From assembly GCA_964392615.1 (NCBI GenBank), contig CAYMRB010000148.1, forward strand, positions 1 to 20,521: DNA of 20,521 nucleotides, written 5' to 3'. The notes under the pieces were generated by a model that saw nothing but the letters and a program-made list of their open reading frames with translations, was not told where the DNA came from and ran no database searches. A program made the position numbers and the translations under genes. Origin of the DNA: CAYMRB01 sp964392615. GTDB taxonomy: Bacteria > Planctomycetota > UBA8108. Position 1 is the stretch's first letter. Each line of letters starts with the position of its first letter. Of the stretch, positions 13,954-20,521 are shown piece by piece.

Positions 13954-15879
13954 CTACGCGGGGACGGCGACCGGCCGACGCCGCAACAGACGCGCGCACC
14001 AGACGAGCGCGAGGACCGCGAGCGGCCACTCGGCCCAAGGCGACCGAGCGCCCACCGTCGCGGCGCACCCACCGCCGCCGCCGCCGTCGCCGTCCGCGTC
14101 CTCCTGGCCGGGGTTCGGGACCAGAACGCAGTTGTCGCGACCGTGCGCGACGCCGTCGCTGTCCGCGTCGCGATCGCACACGTCGCCGACGCCGTCCGCA
14201 TCGACGTCGCCCTGATCCGCATTGGGCTGGTAGCGGCAGTTGTCCCAGCGGTCGCGAATGCCGTCGCCGTCTCGATCGCTGTCGCAGTCGTCGCCGAGCC
14301 CGTCGCCGTCGATATCGCTCTGCGTCGCGTTTGCCCTCCGCGGACAGTTGTCACGGTAGTCCGGCACGCCGTCGCCGTCCCCGTCGCCCGCCGGGTCGGG
14401 TGGATCGACCGGGTCGGGCGGATCGACCGGATCGGGCGGATCGACCGGATCGGGCGGATCGACCGGATCGGGCGGCGGCGCTGTGTCGCACGCATCTCCG
14501 ACGCCGTCTCGGTCGCTGTCCGCCTGCGTCGGGTTCGCTACGGCGGGACAGTTGTCGCCGGAGTTCGACACCCCGTCGCCGTCCTGATCGTCATCGCACG
14601 CATCGCCGAGCCCATCGCGATCGGCATCGCTCTGTGCCGGGTCGCGGACCCACGGACAGACGTCTGCCGTGTCGACGACGCCGTCGCCGTCGTCGTCGGT
14701 GTCGCACTCGTCGCCCTGCCCGTCGCGGTCGTGATCCGCCTGCGATGGATTCGGCACGCGCGGGCAATTGTCCCGATCGTCCGGGACGCCATCGTCATCG
14801 GCGTCGACGTCCGGCGGCGGCCCCGCAGCGAGCACGAAGCGCCCGTGCACCGTGTTCCACGCGTCGAAGTCGCCCGTGCCGCTGAACACCATCGTGAACT
14901 CCGTGCCGCCGCTGCGGAACCACTTCGGCGCGAAGTTCCAGTAGAAGACCGACGCGTAGCCGCCCCAACGACTCTCGTACGCAACGGTCCGCCACGGCCC
15001 CCACGGCGTCGGCGCCTCGAACATCCCCAGACGGCTCCGGAACGTCTCGTCGTGCTCCGTGCACAGGATGTAGCGATCGATTCCGGGGACGAAGACCACG
15101 CTGAGATTCCATCCGACGCCCGCCGGATCCGCAAAGACCGGCACGCGCGCATCGAGGCGGTTCGACCACACCGGCGCGCCGCGTCCATCCAGGCCGGCGA
15201 AGAATTGATACGCGGAGCGATCGCGCAGCCGTGCGGGTTGCACGCGCATCAGGTCGACCTCGCCCGGTCGCTGAACGCGCAACGCGGACGCATCCTTGAT
15301 GCGGATCGTGTACATGTAGACCCAGCCGTCCGGCGACGCCTGGAAGTTGCGCCCGAACTGGCAGAACGCCGGATGGAGCACGTCGTCCGACTGCAGGAAC
15401 GACCACGCGCCGTGCTCCCAGGTGCGGCCGCGATCGTTCGACCAATGGAGCGTTTGGCTCCGGTATCCGCTCGCGGCCGATCCCGGCGACACCCACATGT
15501 AGATCGTGTTGTCGAGCGCCAGAACGCCGTAGCTCTTGCCCCCGAAGGTAGCCGAGACGTCGCCGCGGAAGCCACCGAACACGTTGTGACCGGCGTACGA
15601 AGTTCCGGATCCCGACACGCGCGCGAACCCGAGGCTCACGCGGCCTTGCGAGTTCGTCCCCCCGAATCCACCACCGTCACCCCAGCTCGTGTACTGCTGG
15701 TCGTCGGCGGCCCAGGTCATCGGCCAGTTGTCGCTGCCCGGCGCGAGTCTGCGACGCGACCCGAAATTGAACTCGACGCCCGTGATGGACGTGCTTGGCG
15801 GATACGGCGCGTCGGCGAGCACTCGTAGCGCACACAGCACGACGAGAGCCGGCACCGCGAGCCTTCCGGACTTCGGCAT
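13954..15879 (-). CDS. Secreted DUF4185 / thrombospondin type 3 repeat protein with C-terminal sorting-like tail
   Basis: The 641-aa protein has a signal peptide (MPKSGRL then VPALVVLCALRVLA). Residues 30-350 match DUF4185, a probable beta-propeller, with DNWPMTWAADDQQYTSWGDGGGF, KSYGVLALDNTIYMWV, NDRGRTWEHGAWSF and APTPWGPWRTVAYES. From about 356 come six thrombospondin type 3 calcium repeats (DxDxDGVxDxxDNCPxxxNPxQxDxDxDGxGDxCD), three before and three after a Pro-Asp-Pro-Val linker at about 469-495; the last is truncated into a Gly run. The tail carries C605, a hydrophobic stretch (619-628) and RRR (633-635), the layout of MYXO-CTERM-like sorting signals. The ATG at 15879 has GGGAG six bases upstream. 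It is probably a surface-anchored, calcium-stabilised protein; the ligand or substrate is unknown. Confidence 0.88.
   Translation of the reverse strand: MPKSGRLAVPALVVLCALRVLADAPYPPSTSITGVEFNFGSRRRLAPGSDNWPMTWAADDQQYTSWGDGGGFGGTNSQGRVSLGFARVSGSGTSYAGHNVFGGFRGDVSATFGGKSYGVLALDNTIYMWVSPGSAASGYRSQTLHWSNDRGRTWEHGAWSFLQSDDVLHPAFCQFGRNFQASPDGWVYMYTIRIKDASALRVQRPGEVDLMRVQPARLRDRSAYQFFAGLDGRGAPVWSNRLDARVPVFADPAGVGWNLSVVFVPGIDRYILCTEHDETFRSRLGMFEAPTPWGPWRTVAYESRWGGYASVFYWNFAPKWFRSGGTEFTMVFSGTGDFDAWNTVHGRFVLAAGPPPDVDADDDGVPDDRDNCPRVPNPSQADHDRDGQGDECDTDDDGDGVVDTADVCPWVRDPAQSDADRDGLGDACDDDQDGDGVSNSGDNCPAVANPTQADSDRDGVGDACDTAPPPDPVDPPDPVDPPDPVDPPDPVDPPDPAGDGDGDGVPDYRDNCPRRANATQSDIDGDGLGDDCDSDRDGDGIRDRWDNCRYQPNADQGDVDADGVGDVCDRDADSDGVAHGRDNCVLVPNPGQEDADGDGGGGGGCAATVGARSPWAEWPLAVLALVWCARLLRRRPVAVPA
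14393..14473 (-). repeat. 18-base tandem repeat encoding a Val-Asp-Pro-Pro-Asp-Pro linker
   Basis: Four 18-base units (GGATCGACCGGATCGGGC, the first with one change) run from 14402 to 14473, preceded by a half unit at 14393-14401. They encode the Asp-Pro-rich linker between the two groups of calcium repeats. The near identity of three units at the DNA level points to recent slippage. Confidence 0.9.
14925..14945. repeat. 18-base repeat, coding copy
   Basis: CGGCGCGAAGTTCCAGTA lies in the DUF4185 gene (minus strand, encoding YWNFAP). An identical 18-base word, followed by AA after one variable base, occurs in the non-coding region near 16038-16058 in the same orientation. Confidence 0.6.
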
Positions 15880-16317
15880 GAAGCACTCCCTACGCCTGCG
15901 ACCCGACGGGTCCGGCGCTGAACTTCTAATCTGGCTATTGAGGTGTGAGTCGGGACGAACGCCGCGGACGCGGGTCCGGCGTGGCGATCCGACCCGTCAC
16001 GGGGCGGCTGCGCCGGCCCCGAACATCAACCGAGAGCGGCGCGAAGTTCCAGTAAAATCGCTCGCCCCCGCCGCCACAGACGGACGAAGGTGACATAAAG
16101 CCCTGCCGCGTTGACAAATACGACGGTGCCCCGAGCGACGGCCGCACGGGGCGCACCACGGTGATCGGCAGATGCCTGCGGCCTTCCCGACCCGTTTCCC
16201 GCGTCCGCCGAGGCGATCCTCGGCCTCGAGACCCGCGGCTACGCTTCCGGAGGCCCAGCGCATCTGCTACAAGGTGCGGCACGCGCTGCGGGCGCTCCGG
16301 CTTGCGGCAACGATGGA
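15880..16317. other. Divergent intergenic region between the DUF4185 and CPBP protease genes
   Basis: I see no convincing gene in these 438 bases. Notable contents are an AT-rich patch at 15923-15945, an 18-base word shared with the DUF4185 gene (about 16038-16055), a consensus-like TTGACA at 16111-16116 without a good -10 partner, and a hairpin-forming GGTGCCCCG/CGGGGCGCACC pair (about 16125-16160). Both neighbouring genes must be transcribed outward from here. Confidence 0.5.
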
Positions 16318-17085
16318 ATGGACCCCCCCGCGATGCGTTCCGAACCGACGAGTTCCGATCACCCGTACCGCCCCCCGGACGCTCCGACCGCGTCGGGCCC
16401 GCGTTCGCCGCGCACCGCGCTCGTCGCGCTCCTGCTGCTCGTGCCCGCGCCGTCGATCGGCGCGCTTTTCGGCATGTGGTGGTTTCCCGAGACGACCCTC
16501 GGGACGGCGGTGTACTTCGGGAGCAAGGTCTGGCTGGCGGCGCTGCCGCTCGTCTGGATGTGGCTCGTCGACCGAGAGCGCCCGAGCTGGTCACCGCCGC
16601 GCCGGGGTGGCTTCGGCGTCGGGCTCGGCCTCGGCATCGCGATCGCGGCCGTGATCGTGGCGGCGTATTTCGTCGTCGGCACGCGCTGGATCGACGTCGA
16701 ATCGTTCCGGCAGGCGGCAAGCGAGAACAACCTCGGCTCCCCCGCGAACTACCTCTTCCTGGCCATCTACGTCTGCACGATCAACGCAGTGCTCGAGGAG
16801 TACGTGTGGCGCTGGTTCGTGTTCCGCAAGTGCGAGGCGCTGGTCCCCGGCAAGGCCGCGGTGGTGATCTCGGCGCTTCTGTTCACGGTGCATCACGTAT
16901 TCGCGCTGCGCGATCAGTTCGACTGGAGCGTGACGCTTCTCGCGTCGCTCGGCGTGTTCATCGGCGGCGTGCTATGGTCCTGGTGCTATCTGCACTACCG
17001 CTCGATCTGGCCGGGCTGGATCAGTCACGTGCTCGCCGACATCGCCTTCCTGGTGATCGGCTACAGGATGCTCTTCGGCGCCTGA
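16318..17085 (+). CDS. CPBP family (CAAX-type) intramembrane glutamic protease
   Basis: The 255-aa product is a polytopic membrane protein with the three motifs of the CPBP/Abi family (PF02517): EExxxR as EEYVWR, a His-containing helix as LFTVHHVFAL, and a closing HVLADIAFL. Counted from the Met at 16333 these are E155/E156/R160, H187/H188 and H232/D236. Hydrophobic segments surround each motif, so the active site lies within the membrane. Family members cleave prenylated or other membrane proteins, or process bacteriocin-related peptides; the substrate here is unknown. The first 30 residues are polar and Pro-rich. The start could be 16318 or the ATG at 16333; neither has a clear ribosome site, and a run of seven C lies between them. 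No neighbour suggests a substrate. Confidence 0.88.
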   Translation: MDPPAMRSEPTSSDHPYRPPDAPTASGPRSPRTALVALLLLVPAPSIGALFGMWWFPETTLGTAVYFGSKVWLAALPLVWMWLVDRERPSWSPPRRGGFGVGLGLGIAIAAVIVAAYFVVGTRWIDVESFRQAASENNLGSPANYLFLAIYVCTINAVLEEYVWRWFVFRKCEALVPGKAAVVISALLFTVHHVFALRDQFDWSVTLLASLGVFIGGVLWSWCYLHYRSIWPGWISHVLADIAFLVIGYRMLFGA

Positions 17086-17099
17086 GCCCGGTTCCGGGC
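17086..17099. terminator. Short GC hairpin after the CPBP protease gene
   Basis: GCCCGG-TT-CCGGGC is a perfect inverted repeat starting immediately after the stop codon. No T run follows, so its role as a terminator is doubtful. Confidence 0.25.
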
Positions 17100-17155
17100 G
17101 GCAGCCAACGCCCCGGCCCAACCGAAAGCGCGTCGCGGAGCCGGCCGATCCCGGA

Positions 17156-17161
17156 TATAAC
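17156..17161 (+). promoter_or_regulatory. Possible -10 box for the Cys-rich repeat protein gene
   Basis: TATAAC stands out in a GC-rich intergenic region about 100 bases before the ATG at 17262. No convincing -35 is seen 16-18 bases upstream. If used, transcription would begin near 17168, just before the inverted repeat at 17176-17196. Confidence 0.35.
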
Positions 17162-17175
17162 GAGAGCCAGGAACT

Positions 17176-17196
17176 GAACGTCCGACCCGGACGTTC
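17176..17196. promoter_or_regulatory. Perfect 9-3-9 inverted repeat upstream of the Cys-rich repeat protein gene
   Basis: GAACGTCCG-ACC-CGGACGTTC is a perfect inverted repeat in the leader of the downstream gene. It could be a repressor operator or a hairpin in the 5' untranslated RNA. Its position just after a TATAAC box favours a regulatory role; which regulator binds is unknown. Confidence 0.5.
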
Positions 17197-17248
17197 GGTC
17201 CGTGGTGCGACGGGGGTCGTACCGGTTGCTGCTGTTCCATTCGACTTT

Positions 17249-17254
17249 GGGAGG
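17249..17254 (+). promoter_or_regulatory. Ribosome binding site deciding the start at 17262
   Basis: GGGAGG lies seven bases before the ATG at 17262, a strong site. It favours this start over an in-frame upstream start at 17202 that would put 20 polar residues before the signal peptide. Confidence 0.85.
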
Positions 17255-17261
17255 ACCTCAC

Positions 17262-17966
17262 ATGAGGAGTTGGAATCTGCTCGCCCTGGCCTCGTTCGTG
17301 TTGACCGTCGCCATCGGCTCGCCCGCCACCGCCGAGGACAAGAAGGCGGCCAAGCCCGCCAAGTGCCCCGTGTCGGGGAAGCCGACCGACGGCTCGGTGT
17401 TCGTCGAGATCAACGGCGAGAAGACGAGCGTCTGCTGTGGCGGCTGTATCAAGCGTTACGAGAAGAAGCTCGGCGTCGTCGACCACGGCCCGAAGCAGTG
17501 CGCGATCGCCTCGAAGAAGTCAGCCAAGGCCGAGACGCGCCTGCTCCACGCGAAGGCCACGGCCGTCGGCCTCTGCTGCAAGCGCTGCCTGAAGAAGTGG
17601 TCGACCGAGCACAAGATCGTCGCCAAGGCGGACAAGGGCGCCGAAGGTCAGAAGTGCGCGCTCAGCGGCAAGCCCGCGAAGGCCGAGCACTTCCTGACGA
17701 TCAACGGCGAGAAGAAGTACTTCTGCTGCCCGCGCTGCGTCAAGGGCTACGCGACGAAGAAGCTCGGCCTCAAGCCGGCCGACCTCGAGAAGGCGACAAA
17801 GTGCGTGATCAGCAGCAAGCCGGCCGAGCGGGAGCTGATGCAGATCCACGTCAAGTACGAGGCGAAGTACTTCTGCTGCGACCGCTGCCGCACGACCTAC
17901 GCCAAGAAGAACTTCCCGAAGAAGGCGCCCGCGAAGAAGGGCGCCAAGAAGACGACGAAGGCCTGA
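17262..17966 (+). CDS. Exported protein of four Cys-rich TRASH/YHS-like repeats
   Basis: The 234-aa protein has a signal peptide (hydrophobic to about residue 20, cleavage likely after ATA24) and then four repeats of about 45-52 residues. Each has the form KC-x2-SxKP ... CCxxC-x3-(Y/W): C35/C58-C59-C62/Y66, C80/C105-C106-C109/W113, C132/C155-C156-C159/Y163 and C181/C205-C206-C209/Y213. The spacing recalls TRASH and YHS-type metal-binding modules, so a role in binding copper, zinc or another soft metal outside the cytoplasm is likely but inferred. Repeat 2 is the most divergent (Ala-Ser-Lys-Lys instead of Ser-Gly-Lys-Pro, Trp for Tyr). The tail is a Lys/Ala-rich segment. The gene is monocistronic, with its own inverted repeat upstream and terminator downstream. 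Confidence 0.85.
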   Translation: MRSWNLLALASFVLTVAIGSPATAEDKKAAKPAKCPVSGKPTDGSVFVEINGEKTSVCCGGCIKRYEKKLGVVDHGPKQCAIASKKSAKAETRLLHAKATAVGLCCKRCLKKWSTEHKIVAKADKGAEGQKCALSGKPAKAEHFLTINGEKKYFCCPRCVKGYATKKLGLKPADLEKATKCVISSKPAERELMQIHVKYEAKYFCCDRCRTTYAKKNFPKKAPAKKGAKKTTKA

Positions 17967-17992
17967 TCGGCTGACGCGATTCGCAACGCAAG

Positions 17993-18034
17993 ACGCCCCG
18001 CAGCGACCGAGGTCGGTGCGGGGCGTTTTTCTTT
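17993..18034 (+). terminator. Rho-independent terminator
   Basis: ACGCCCCGCAGCGACC (17993-18008) pairs with GGTCGGTGCGGGGCGT (18011-18026) with one mismatch, followed by TTTTTCTTT (18026-18034). It begins 26 bases past the stop of the Cys-rich repeat protein gene and also separates it from the convergent dihydrolipoyl dehydrogenase gene. Confidence 0.93.
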
Positions 18035-18059
18035 CGGGTCTTGTGCGCGACGGCCGGGC

Positions 18060-19499
18060 CTACCGCTTCGGCTGAAACAGGTGCGTCGACGCGCCGAGGA
18101 ACGTCTCGGCCGACTCCATCACCGTCTCGGACAGCGTCGGGTGCGCGTGGATCGTATCGGCGAGGTCGCGCGCCACCGCGGCCATCTCGACCGCGAGCGC
18201 GCCCTCCGCGATGAGCTCTCCGGCGCCGACGCCGACGATGCCGACGCCGAGCACGCGGCCCGACCCGGGCTTGAGCACGAGCTTCGTCAGCCCCTCGTTG
18301 CGCCCCAGCGTCGTCGCACGCCCCGAGGCGGTCCATGGGAACTTGGCGACCTCGACCTCGATGCCGCGTTCGCGCGCGGCGGTCTCGGTCAGGCCGCACC
18401 ACGCGACCTCGGGGTCGGTGAACACGACGGCGGGAATCGCGACCGCATCGAACTCGGCAGGCTCGCCCGCGATGACCTCCGCCGCGACCTTCGCCTCGCG
18501 GGCGGCCTTGTGCGCGAGCATCGGCTCTCCGGCCACGTCGCCGATCGCGAAGATGTGGTGCTCGGCCGTGCGCTGACACGAGTCGACGGACACGAAGCCA
18601 CGCGCGTCGACCTCGACGCGCGTGCTCTCGAGCCCGAGGCCATGGCCGTTGGGCGTCCGCCCCACCGAGACGAGTACGCGGTCGAAGACCTCGGTCGACG
18701 TCGACCCGTCGACCTCGAACGTCGCTCGCACGCCGTCGTCGCCGGACTCGACGCCCGAGACCTTCGTGCCGGTGCGGATCGCCTCGACCGATCGCTCGAG
18801 ACGCTTCTGAAGCGGTCGGACGAGGTCGCGATCGCAGCCCGGCAGCAGTCCGTCCGTCAGCTCGACGACCGTCACCCGCGAGCCGAGGCCGGCGTAGACG
18901 GTCGCCATCTCGAGTCCGATGTAGCCGCCGCCGACGACGAGCAATCGCGGCGGCACGTCGGCGAGCTCCAGCGCGCCGGTCGAGTGCATGACGCGCGGAT
19001 CGTCGCTGCGAAAGAGCGACGGCATCGCGGGCGTCGAGCCGACCGCGATGATCGCGAACTCGAACTTCAACTCGGCCGGCACACCTTCCGGCAGCGCTTC
19101 GTCACCGCCGGCCGGCGTCAGCTCGAGAGTCCGCGCGTCGGTGAACTTCGCCTGCGCGCGCAGATGGCGCACCCCGCGACGCTTGCAGAGTCCCTCGACA
19201 CCGGATGCGAGCTTGTCGATGACGCCGTTCTTGAACTCGCGCAAGCGGTCGACGTCGATCGTCGGCGTGCCGAAGTCGATGCCGTGCTGCGCCGCGTCGC
19301 GCGCCTCGTCGATGAGCTTGGCGGCGTGCAGCAGTGTCTTCGACGGGATGCAGCCGCAGTGCAGACAGACGCCGCCCGGGCGCGGCGAAGCGTCAATGAG
19401 GGTCGTCTCGAAGCCGAGCTCGGCCGTGTGGAAAGCCGCTGCGTAGCCGCCGGGCCCCGCCCCGATCACGGCGACCCGCGTTTGGATGGTTGCGGTCAT
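18060..19499 (-). CDS. lpdA: Dihydrolipoyl dehydrogenase (E3)
   Basis: The 479-aa flavoprotein reoxidises dihydrolipoyl groups of 2-oxoacid dehydrogenase complexes with NAD+. It shows the FAD-binding GAGPGGYAA (G13, G15, G18), the redox-active pair C45 and C50 in GGVCLHCGCIPSK, the NAD-binding VVGGGYIGLE near 185-195, the second FAD strand HHIFAIGDVAGEPMLAH, and the catalytic His-Glu pair H453/E458 in HAHPTLSE. Length is normal. An extra Cys (C48) lies between the two redox cysteines, where many homologues have Val or another residue. It follows the E2 gene by 25 bases on the same strand, so it is probably the E3 of that complex. The ATG at 19499 gives a normal N-terminus. The gene ends about 25 bases from the shared terminator region. 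Confidence 0.97.
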   Translation of the reverse strand: MTATIQTRVAVIGAGPGGYAAAFHTAELGFETTLIDASPRPGGVCLHCGCIPSKTLLHAAKLIDEARDAAQHGIDFGTPTIDVDRLREFKNGVIDKLASGVEGLCKRRGVRHLRAQAKFTDARTLELTPAGGDEALPEGVPAELKFEFAIIAVGSTPAMPSLFRSDDPRVMHSTGALELADVPPRLLVVGGGYIGLEMATVYAGLGSRVTVVELTDGLLPGCDRDLVRPLQKRLERSVEAIRTGTKVSGVESGDDGVRATFEVDGSTSTEVFDRVLVSVGRTPNGHGLGLESTRVEVDARGFVSVDSCQRTAEHHIFAIGDVAGEPMLAHKAAREAKVAAEVIAGEPAEFDAVAIPAVVFTDPEVAWCGLTETAARERGIEVEVAKFPWTASGRATTLGRNEGLTKLVLKPGSGRVLGVGIVGVGAGELIAEGALAVEMAAVARDLADTIHAHPTLSETVMESAETFLGASTHLFQPKR

Positions 19500-19524
19500 G
19501 CTGTTTCTCGAATCGACCTAGCGC

Positions 19525-20521
19525 TTAGATTCGGACCAGAAGACGGAACGGATCCTCGAGCAACGTCGCGAGGAGGCGCGTGAAGCGCGCGGCGTCCGCA
19601 CCGTCAACGACGCGATGGTCGTACGATAGACACAGCGGCAGCATGCTGCGCGTCTCGACGGTGCCATCGCGCAACACGAGCTCGTCGCGGCCGCGCGCGA
19701 TGCCGAGAATCGCGACCTCCGGCCAGTTGACGATCGGCGTGAACGCCGTACCGCCGATGCCGCCGAGGTTCGAAATCGTGAACGTCCCGCCGCGCATCTC
19801 ATCGAGGTCGATGCGGCGCGCTCGCGCTCGCGCGGCGACGTCCGCCAGCTCGGTCGTGAGCTCGTCGAGGTTCTTGCGGTCGACGTCGCGAATCACCGGG
19901 ACCATCAGGCCGTGCTCGGTGTCGACCGCCACGCCGATGTGGTAGTAGCGCTTCAGGATGACCTCGCCACGCGCCGCGTCGAGACTCGCGTTGAAGCGCG
20001 GGAACTCCTGCAGCGCCGCGACGCACGCCTTGAGCGCGATCGCGGTCATCGTGATCTTCGGCGGCGCCTCGTCCCGGGCAGCCTTGGCTCGTTCCGCTAC
20101 GATCCGCCGGCGCGAGGCCTCGAGATCGGTGATGTCGGCGTGATCGAATTGCGTGACGTGCGGAATCGCCTGCCACGCGACACTCATCGCCTCGGCCGTC
20201 GCCCGCCGCACACCGCGCAGCGGCTCGACCTCGACCGCCCCCCAGCGAGTGAAGTCCGGCATCGGCGGCGTCTCGTACGACGACACCCCGATCGTCGCGC
20301 GCGCGGCGAGATCGGCGACGTACTTCTTGACGTCGTCCATCGTGATCCGGCCGCTCGGGCCGCTGCCGGTCACGCGGTGCAAGTCGACGCCGAGCTGCCG
20401 CGCCAAACGACGCGTCGCGGGACCCGCGGGAGCCGGGAGACGGTCATCGGCGGTCGGTGTCGGACTCGGTGTCGGACTCGGAGTCGGTGTCGGAGTCGGT
20501 GTCGGTGTCGGTGTCGGTGTC
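19525..20521 (-). CDS. Dihydrolipoamide acyltransferase (E2) of a 2-oxoacid dehydrogenase complex, 5' end outside window
   Basis: This is the C-terminal part of an E2 core enzyme, likely the acetyltransferase of pyruvate dehydrogenase, though branched-chain or oxoglutarate types cannot be excluded. From the window edge the frame (codons from 20520) reads a Thr-Pro/Ser-Pro linker of about 22 residues, then a peripheral subunit-binding domain (ATRRLARQLGVDLHRVTGSG, then SGRITMDDV) that docks E1 or E3, then the catalytic domain with the closing SYDHRVVDG (catalytic His codon at 19615-19617, Asp four residues on). One or more lipoyl domains and the start codon must lie beyond position 20521. A TTG at 20406 could be mistaken for a start, but the homologous frame continues upstream. 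The stop lies 25 bases before lpdA. Confidence 0.95.
   Translation of the reverse strand, partial: TPTPTPTPTPTPTPSPTPSPTPTADDRLPAPAGPATRRLARQLGVDLHRVTGSGPSGRITMDDVKKYVADLAARATIGVSSYETPPMPDFTRWGAVEVEPLRGVRRATAEAMSVAWQAIPHVTQFDHADITDLEASRRRIVAERAKAARDEAPPKITMTAIALKACVAALQEFPRFNASLDAARGEVILKRYYHIGVAVDTEHGLMVPVIRDVDRKNLDELTTELADVAARARARRIDLDEMRGGTFTISNLGGIGGTAFTPIVNWPEVAILGIARGRDELVLRDGTVETRSMLPLCLSYDHRVVDGADAARFTRLLATLLEDPFRLLVRI
20453..20521 (-). repeat. GTCGGT hexamer repeat encoding a Thr-Pro linker
   Basis: About eleven hexamers of the type GTCGGT/GTCGGA run to the window edge. In the E2 frame on the minus strand they encode alternating Thr-Pro and Ser-Pro, the flexible linker before the subunit-binding domain. 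The run may continue beyond the window. Confidence 0.9.

Noticed and set aside
14068..14092. CCG trinucleotide run as a regulatory microsatellite
   Set aside because: It lies inside the DUF4185 gene and simply encodes the Gly run before the C-terminal Cys.
16111..16139. TTGACA as a promoter for the CPBP protease gene
   Set aside because: No -10-like hexamer is present 16-18 bases downstream and the distance to the start is about 200 bases.
15935..16720. Minus-strand frame containing FYWNFAP, as if a second DUF4185 fragment or pseudogene
   Set aside because: Only seven residues match the DUF4185 protein; the rest is low-complexity Arg/Ser/Pro and the frame runs across the CPBP protease gene. 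The short DNA match is reported as a finding instead.
20404..20406. TTG as the start codon of the E2 gene
   Set aside because: The subunit-binding domain begins upstream of it and the linker continues in frame to the window edge, so the gene is truncated by the window and does not start here.

Overview
The window is 20.5 kb of uniformly GC-rich bacterial DNA, dense with genes and with no RNA gene, CRISPR array, transposase or integrase that I can see. The best guess for the source is a member of the Planctomycetota or a closely comparable high-GC, diderm, environmental lineage. This rests on two secreted proteins with the dockerin-like ending typical of that phylum, a futalosine-type menaquinone pathway, a DUF4185 / thrombospondin type 3 protein and a Cys-rich repeat protein. 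No ribosomal RNA or marker gene here proves it.

Layout. 1-332 is a gene-free leader with an unusually AT/purine-rich, self-complementary stretch. 333-2661 (+) is a tight three-gene run: a Cys-rich putative zinc-binding protein, futalosine hydrolase (mqnB) and 1,4-dihydroxy-6-naphthoate synthase (mqnD), joined by stop/start overlaps. 2683-4923 (-) holds two separately transcribed secreted dockerin-like proteins with a strong terminator between them. 5385-6578 (+) is a lone phosphoglycerate kinase gene. 6642-7520 (-) is a predicted DEDDy 3'-5' exonuclease of the PolB-exonuclease-like family.

7640-13941 (+) is the most interesting block. A sensor histidine kinase with a very large, helical extracytoplasmic domain, an OmpR-type response regulator, a 697-aa exported protein with a TPR-like N-terminus and a 461-aa lipoprotein are joined by three successive start/stop overlaps. 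The four genes are almost certainly one transcript and may form one envelope-sensing system whose two exported members I cannot assign to a family.

13954-15879 (-) encodes a large secreted protein: a DUF4185 domain, six thrombospondin type 3 calcium repeats interrupted by a Pro-Asp linker, and a C-terminal Cys/membrane-helix/Arg tail like known sorting signals. 16318-17085 (+) is a CPBP (CAAX-type) intramembrane protease. 17262-17966 (+) is an exported protein of four Cys-rich repeats, preceded by a perfect inverted repeat and followed by a textbook terminator. 18060-20521 (-) is the end of a 2-oxoacid dehydrogenase operon: the E2 acyltransferase gene, cut by the window edge inside a (Thr-Pro)n linker, followed by the E3 dihydrolipoyl dehydrogenase gene.

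Together the genes show central carbon metabolism (pgk, E2-E3), respiration through menaquinone, and a heavy investment in exported calcium- or metal-binding proteins.
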